Shown here: positions 58,333 to 64,000 of the stretch, piece by piece
Numbering within the stretch: position 1 is the first letter of the stretch
How the letters are laid out: each line of letters opens with the position of its first letter
Assembly: GCA_964030785.1 (NCBI GenBank)
Contig: OZ034977.1
Location: forward strand, 34,987,052 to 35,051,051
Origin: Siderastrea siderea
Lineage: Eukaryota > Cnidaria > Anthozoa > Scleractinia > Rhizangiidae
DNA: 64,000 nucleotides
Direction: 5' to 3'
Made by a program: the position numbers and the translations under genes
Notes under the pieces: model-generated
What the model was told of the DNA's origin: nothing
What the model saw: the letters and a program-made list of their open reading frames with translations, nothing else
Database searches by the model: none

Positions 58333-59560
58333 TTTCGTGGTTCGTATTCACGAATTGGCAATATCAAAGCCATCCTTCAGGTTGCAATACTTTGTTTAAC
58401 GGCCACTGCTAGCACCAAACTCAGGAAGCAAATCACCAAAATGCTGAACATGGGTGGACGTTAAAACTGTGAGGATGACACCAGAAGAAGAAAATGTAAA
58501 ATATGTTGTTCAAAAGGCAAAAAGTAACCTGGAGGAAACCTTTGGCAGGCTGATTAATGATATTCTGACGAACAAGGAAAGAACTGAAAAAAAAAACTGC
58601 TATTTTTTGTCAGTGGTTTAAAGAATGTGAGCATATTTATGAAACTTTCCAGCACTTCATTGCAAATAGCAGTAAGGTAGCTAAATACCATTCAAAGACT
58701 CCGGAAGACATTAAGGACAGGGTACTTGCTGACTTGATGTCTGATCATGCATGGTAGTGTAAGAGTGGTAATAGCAACGAGTTCCCTAGGAATGGGAGCT
58801 AATATCCCCATTGTCAAGAGGGTTATTATTTTTCAGGTGCCTGAAAATGTGGAGGCACACCTTCCAGCTATTGGAAGAGGTGGGAGGATGGCTCTGATGT
58901 ATTTTCCATCTTGTATTACAATGGATATCACTTGCGTCGATGTGGTCCCACAATGAAAGCATTTGTGAAAAACAAATCTAATTGCAAACTCCGGGGAATA
59001 GTAAAATGTTTTAAAGGGAAGACAAAGAAGCCTGCCGTTCTTCACAAGTGTTGTGACGTCTGCATTGTAAGTTGTGACTGTGCTTCCTACCCAGAAGAAT
59101 TTTTTTCAGGTTGATTCCGACCCGGGGGGGGGGGGGGGGCGGCTGGGGCTACCGGTAATGATTTACCCAATGACACTTTTGCTTTGCACAGTCAAGTTAC
59201 TGAAGATGAAAGGCAGACATTTCGTGATGTACTGGTAGATTTCTCCAAAAGCCTTTAATCTAATGTCTTAGTTTTTGGAACTGTTTGTTTTCAAGATAAC
59301 TTAAATGATGACGTCATTTCAGATTTGATTGTAGACGTGGAACATTATTTTGTTTTCTGTTGATTACATTTTGCGAAACTTTGCCGTTTTAGATGAAGAC
59401 TTGCTGCAGAGATACTGGTTGTGGTGAATGATATTTTCAATGATTTAAAGGAATCAGCGTACCTCAAGGAACTTAGTGAGCAACAGCTGAGTGATTACGA
59501 TGAACAGTTTCTTTAACAGTTTCAGAAGAAACCCCACCTGATGAAATTGACGATACCCTA
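58333..59560 (+). pseudogene. RecQ-like DNA helicase remnant
   Basis: Intron-less plus-strand homology in several frames. FRGSYSRIGNIKAIL then CLTATASTKLRKQITK matches helicase motif III (T-A-T-A) of RecQ proteins. After a stop come NVKYVVQKAK and KECEHIYETF, then VRVVIATSSLGMGANIP and VKRVIIFQVPENVEAHLPAI (motif V) and GRGGR (motif VI, normally GRAGR). A final cysteine block, LHKCCDVCIVSCDC, matches the zinc-binding region. The ATP-binding motifs I and II are missing upstream. Multiple stops and frameshifts make it dead. Intact relatives are 3'-5' ATP-dependent helicases. Similar RecQ-like genes are repeated in anthozoan genomes, apparently as transposon passengers. It lies in an intron, opposite in strand to the CUB-Ig gene. 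Confidence 0.75.
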
Positions 59561-60057
59561 GACACTGATCTTTGATTATAACAATACCGTGCTAGTGCAG
59601 AATTGTTTTACTCACCAAACGTACAAAGATGTACTCGTAGAAATTAGTTCAAGGACATTCAATTGCCAGCTTTCTCAAAAAGGTTAAGAAAGACATTCAT
59701 TACATGTTTTAAACAAATTCTGCAGTGAATCAAACAAAAGGAATTTTGTAGACGTTCCCTAGAATATGGCGAATTTTTGGCGCAAGATCCGATGTGGCCG
59801 CGCATGTTTTCCCGCCCTTCTTTTGGTCTTACGGTAATCACTCGTGTATTTCAAGAAATTTTCATGAGTGTAATTTTCTTTCCTGATAATGTTTCCATTT
59901 TTTGGAATTTACATAAAACATTTAAAAGTTAAAATCGTTTAACCTAATCCTGAATTGTTTTGTCCAGGGTACTAAAATAAATAAATAAATAAATAAATAA
60001 AATAATTAATTAATGAAAAAAAAAACACTAGAGTGAATAATTGACAGTTTTACTTAC
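59561..60057. other. Intron, no recognisable gene
   Basis: An (AAAT)n patch lies at 59971-60003. Otherwise unremarkable. Confidence 0.5.
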
Positions 60058-60199
60058 TAGCTCAGGTAAAAATATTTAAAAGTTACTTTCAGCGCCAATC
60101 CTTGTGGAATTGGAATCTTGTAAACACAGTGCATATTCCATGCGTAGTATCTTGGATATCCAGGACTTAATATCGTATTGTTTACCACTGAATTACACC
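60058..60199 (-). CDS. CUB domain 1, first-half exon
   Basis: The acceptor CTTTAACAG and donor GTAAGTAA bound 142 bp (phase 1 in, phase 2 out). It encodes CNSVVNNTILSPGYPRYYAW, NMHCVYKIPIPQG and LALKVTFKYFYLS. Both N-half cysteines and the S-P-G-Y-P signature of CUB are present. It is about 63 percent identical to the CUB 2 first-half exon (VVNNT, SP-YPR, CVYK-PIPQG shared), so the two modules are duplicates. It ends 27 bases earlier than its counterpart. The first codon is split with an upstream exon not found in the window; by the pattern this would be an Ig exon or the signal peptide. Confidence 0.85.
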
Positions 60200-60360
60200 C
60201 TGTTAAAGCAATTGTGTAATTTGTTATTGTCTGGCAAAAAGTTATACTAATAAAATAAATACACCATTTTTCTATGTTATGAGCGCGGCATTGAATACCG
60301 GATTGTGCCATTGAATGTAGTTGTTTTATCTCTTTGATTGACCGAGAAGTATAATGATAA

Positions 60361-60365
60361 TAATA

Positions 60366-60397
<32 letters not shown>

Positions 60398-60400
60398 AAT
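60361..60400. repeat. (GAT)n microsatellite
   Basis: About ten GAT/ATG triplets in a row. Confidence 0.97.
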
Positions 60401-60413
60401 GCCGCACCTTATC

Positions 60414-61212
60414 GTGAGCTATAGGAAACATGTATTTCGAGTTCTCACCGAACGTTGTTTCAAGCAGACAGCGATAAAATATGTATGTATAACACTTCTA
60501 TAAACCTATCACCTTACCGTCAGTTCTGCTGTCCCGTGTCTTTGATTTTTACATCACCTTCTGCAGATATCCCTGTTTCTCCTCGATTCTTCGGTGAGTT
60601 CGATGGTAGATGTCATCCGCCCGCCATTATGAGAAAAAAATCACTCAGTCCCAGTTCTACGCAGCTCACCAAAAACCCCTAAGAGAGTGGATAGGCCATC
60701 TTTGCCAGGTTATGGTTACTAGCTCGTAAGAAGATTGCACGACGGACTTCCATACATGGAAGGTCTTCGTGCAAGGGATTAAAGTTTGCAATTCAAATTA
60801 GGTTCTGTCGGGGGACTGGAAAGAGCTCTTTGCTCTTACCAACTAAAGACGAATTTGAAAAACAATAGCAATTGTCTTTTCGGCCTTACGATTGGCCAGT
60901 GGCACAAATCTCCTAGCAACGGCCCAAGACCTTCCCACCCAGTCAATTTTAGGAGGAGGTTTACAAGAGGCAGTGTAGAACTGGGGCTGAGTGATTTTTC
61001 AAAATGACGGTTGGATAAGCATCTACCATCGAGCTCTCCCGAAAATTGGAGGAGAAACAGGGTCTTTTCAGAAGGTGATGTAGAAATCAAAGACATGGAC
61101 AGCAGAACTGACAGTAAGGTGATAGTTTTATAGAAGTGGCGACATATTTCATCGCTGTCTGCTTGAAACAACTTTCGATGAGAACTCGAAATCCATGTTT
61201 CCTATAGCTCAT
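60414..61212. mobile_element. 800-bp inverted-repeat element, ~260-bp arms
   Basis: The left arm 60414-about 60680 and right arm about 60965-61212 are diverged inverses. TGAGCTATAGGAAACATG faces CATGTTTCCTATAGCTCA, and the blocks around TCAAGCAGACAGCGAT and CCCAGTTCTAC also pair. Both arms read MFQADSD then SLSPSST in opposite directions, so a frame existed in the parent, but it is now broken. Confidence 0.8.
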
Positions 61213-61279
61213 GGCCTTATAAAACAAACAATTTTTCCTAAACCAAGAGCGATTTTCTAAAGCAAAGACAAGTAAATAT

Positions 61280-61460
61280 TAAAGATAAACTTATTAAATC
61301 TCGACGTTTTGAAGTCGTCATGATGCCAAGGTCTTTTTTAGATGCCTTATGTTAATTTTTCAACTTTTTTTTCAACTTTCGATAGGTCTTCTCGCAATCT
61401 TCTTTGATAATGGCGTCATGCCGACGTCGAAACGTCAAGGTTTTATAAGTTTATCTTTAA
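61280..61460. repeat. Inverted pair of retroelement tail motifs
   Basis: AAAGATAAACTTATTAAATC with TCGACGTTTTGAAGTCGTCA faces TGCCGACGTCGAAACGTCAA and ATAAGTTTATCTTT. This is two tails of the same type, tail to tail. Confidence 0.75.
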
Positions 61461-61581
61461 TTTTAATTTTCCTAAAGATCATGTTACACAGGGCAGATTT
61501 TAAGGGTGATTTGTAAAGAAACAATGTTATACATAACACGAGGAAAATGGGTTTCCAAGTCTTTAAAAAAAAGAACCCGCA

Positions 61582-62010
61582 ATGTTGTATTACCGCAAGA
61601 AAATCGTCCTCTTACCGTTACACGTTGCTGACTGTAAAAGCAACAGCGTTGCCATAAAAGTCGTCGCCAATGCAGTTTGTGGCACTATCTTAACGCAAGC
61701 GCAAAATGACGAATTTATCATGGGTAATAAATTCTATTGCTCAATTTTTAAACTAGAAAAATTCTTTTTTAGTAGATTACAATATTATTTCCTTTGGGAA
61801 ACCATGACGTTTCTGAAGGAAAAGAGTTACTTCTCGGAGATCTTTATTCTTTGGAGACAGTTATACAATGCTTTAGAGTGGTATTTTGTGAATTGTACTT
61901 CAATCTATTACTCTGTCATTTCAACACACAAGGGTACGAAAACATTAAAAATAGTAGTTTACCCGTTTAGGAGCTACTGCACTCTACTGTCGCGGTTTTT
62001 CAACTATTAA
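61582..62010 (+). other. Unidentified 142-codon frame
   Basis: It opens with ATG in MLYYRKKIVLLPLHV and is rich in Phe/Tyr/Leu. I recognise no domain and see no splice context. It could be a chance frame in AT-rich DNA or a transposon relic. It is upstream of the CUB exons but on the opposite strand. Confidence 0.2.
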
Positions 62011-62332
62011 TGGTTGAAACAGCTAAGATGACACAGAGATTATGTAGTGAACTGAATAACAAATTCATTATTCTTAGGTTGCAGAGATAATGCTTTTGCA
62101 CGTTTTTTTCAATGCATTATACTTTACAAAAATATCTGCTCGTATTATAACCATCCAAAATTTTGAATATATTTTACGAGTTGCATAGAATTGATTGATG
62201 TTTGGTGTTTTCCCAGACTCTTGTAGGGAGACGTTCTATCGCCGTCGACTTCTTGCCAATGGACTAGTCGAGGAAAGGATAGAAAGGGAGGTTGTTTATG
62301 CATGTGATCAGTGATACAGATGCTAAAACATC

Positions 62333-62779
62333 TTGACCCTCTTCACACTTATGGTCAGAGCAAATTCTCTGCAGTCAAGTGCAAACGGGTCAACGAGTTT
62401 CTGGAGAACCCTCTCCGAGTGTGATATCAAGGAAGCAAACTTGAAAAAAACAAAAGGCTTTGGTCGCTTCTTCAATGAAGATCTATACACGCGCGTCAGA
62501 CGAGCTGAAGGCGTAATACCGAGGTGTTTTGGGGAAAGTGCGCAGCCTTGCCTTATTCCACTAGTTGATTGGGAGGGACATCACACTAGGCAGTGTGCCT
62601 TTCATATTGTTACGTTATGGAAAGATGCAATTATCCGTAGCTTTTTCATCTTCCCTTGGAAAGAAATCCTCATCCAATTAAAGGCCTACTTGTCCTACGG
62701 CAGCACCGATCCGTCCATTTCTGAGCCACCCTTAACTTCTCACTCGTTCAAGTTCATGCCTCATCCGGATTTGCTTTAA
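62333..62779 (+). other. Unidentified 148-codon frame
   Basis: The frame is the longest non-repetitive one in the window, with a mixed composition (NSLQSSANGSTSFWRTLSEC, then KGFGRFFNEDLYTRVRRAEG). The composition is more protein-like than its neighbours. I recognise no family. A degraded retroelement or a single exon are both possible. Confidence 0.3.
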
Positions 62780-64000
62780 ATTCAAGTACGCTCTCTCACG
62801 ATGCGACATTTTGACACTTGGTGTTAAGAAATGGACTCACACCGCGGCGACAAGGACGACTTTCTTACGGGAATAACGCATGGTTTTCGTTTGTCAAGGA
62901 TATTTCTTCGATTTCCTCAGTGGAGTGTAGAAATTATCGAAGCGCCAAAAAACCTGACGTAAAACCAGCCCTGGACGAGCATTTTCGCGACGAACTTTCT
63001 GTACGCAACGATTTCCATCTTTTAGGAATCTTAGGAATCTTAAGGTAAAATCCTTTCGGAATATTGTAGGAAGGATCCCCTTTGAGTTTTTTGTTGTCTT
63101 CCCTTGTTTCCATCACAGGGGTATGAGTTTGCTAGCTAGTACGTCCGAGGGTTAAGAGAGAGACAAAAAAGCCAGCAGTAAAATGAATGCTCTGTACGTG
63201 TATTGGTCTTTTAAAAAACAACATCAGGTTATATGGCAAATGTACATGGTAATCAAGATGTGCAAATTTCCACCAGCGAGAATTACCCTATTTTAAGAAT
63301 GTTTAAGAGGAAACAAACGATGAACGTCGATGTAATGTGTTCCATTTAAAATACTTCACCTTGAAAACAAAACGATTGCACATAAATTATAAAACAGCAA
63401 TTAATGTTCTGTCAGTTTGTTTTGTCTGATGGCAAATTCACGGGACTTTGTGAAAACGAAAGTGGAAGATACAGGACTCTACCAACCACACCCAGAGCTT
63501 AATCCCTTGGAAAGGGTGTGGTTAAGTAAGTCCTGGCAACTGGACTAGTTTACCTGATAAATGCCAAAAGGCTTAGAAAACCAAGGATATTTGTTTACCT
63601 CTTTTTAGGGCCAAAAATTTTTTTCAGTGGCTAATATTTATGCTTTTTTGATGACTAATATAATCTGGGCTGCCGATAGAGAGCGAATTTGAGGACAGCT
63701 ATGACGTAAACTATGCTAATGAGTCGCAGTTTGCCTCTATGCTGTTTCTTGTGCTACGTGATCTTTATAATTTCAAAAGAAAATTTATTTTCATGGTGTT
63801 CTAAAAGCCTTTGCAGAGTTTATTAGATCGATTTCGACGCGGCGTTGCAAAGAGAGGACACATTAAAGATGTTTGTTGATTTTGCCTTATAAAATACGGT
63901 CAATGAAAGCGCTGGAAAGCTGTTTTATTGCACATTCAGCGTTACCTTATGGATTATGCTCAAACATTTAGGCATTGGTTGAGGTAAGCTGTAAGTTTAA
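62780..64000. other. No recognisable gene
   Basis: AT-rich. Short frames only (the longest 76 codons at 62818-63048). No repeat that I can name. Confidence 0.4.

Overview
The window is eukaryotic, animal DNA. It is AT-rich, has no long open reading frames, and carries short exons with consensus splice sites, long introns, microsatellites and a very heavy load of decayed transposons. The repeat mix (Penelope-like elements with GIY-YIG domains, an L1/Tx1-type LINE, a RecQ-like helicase remnant, TTAA-flanked MITEs, a tRNA-headed SINE) and the CUB, Ig and leucine-rich-repeat exons suggest a cnidarian, most likely a stony coral or another anthozoan. The species assignment is inference.

Host genes. 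All recognisable host exons lie on the minus strand. Five exons between 60.2 and 46.2 kb spell CUB - Ig - CUB, with intron phases that join perfectly (1-2-1-1-2-1). Four 72-bp exons between 14.5 and 12.7 kb each encode exactly one 24-residue leucine-rich repeat. Two of these are identical because a 0.53-kb segment has been duplicated in tandem. The two groups share strand and order and could belong to one receptor gene interrupted by a 31-kb transposon-filled intron, or to two genes. Neither end of either gene was found.

Transposon layout. 0-3.6 kb: a degenerate tandem repeat, a Penelope-like remnant and a TTA microsatellite. 3.6-7.7 kb: foldback element FB1. 8.9-10.9 kb: a minus-strand LINE with ORF1p and endonuclease pieces. 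12.7-15 kb: the LRR exons and a piggyBac-type MITE. 15.1-19.5 kb: foldback FB2. 19.7-25.5 kb: foldback FB3. 25.5-34.7 kb: an AT-rich element (E4) built of 22-bp TTAA-containing repeats, itself split by two further TTAA insertions (E5 and FB6). 34.7-41 kb: MITEs, one carrying a SINE. 41.8-44.6 kb: a striking inverted pair of 55-bp hairpin minisatellites (15 and 16 units). 45-64 kb: CUB/Ig exons with Penelope-like pieces, MITEs, a long CATA microsatellite, a RecQ-helicase pseudogene, and a complete-looking type I hammerhead ribozyme at 54.6 kb.

The main unusual observations are four. First, large palindromic elements repeatedly use TTAA targets and sit inside each other, with the empty site directly reconstructable. 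Second, the mirrored 55-bp hairpin arrays contain cores that are flipped while their spacers are not. Third, a hammerhead ribozyme lies at the edge of a near-perfect inverted repeat. Fourth, an intact-looking signal-peptide-like exon with a splice donor lies inside the arms of a foldback element.
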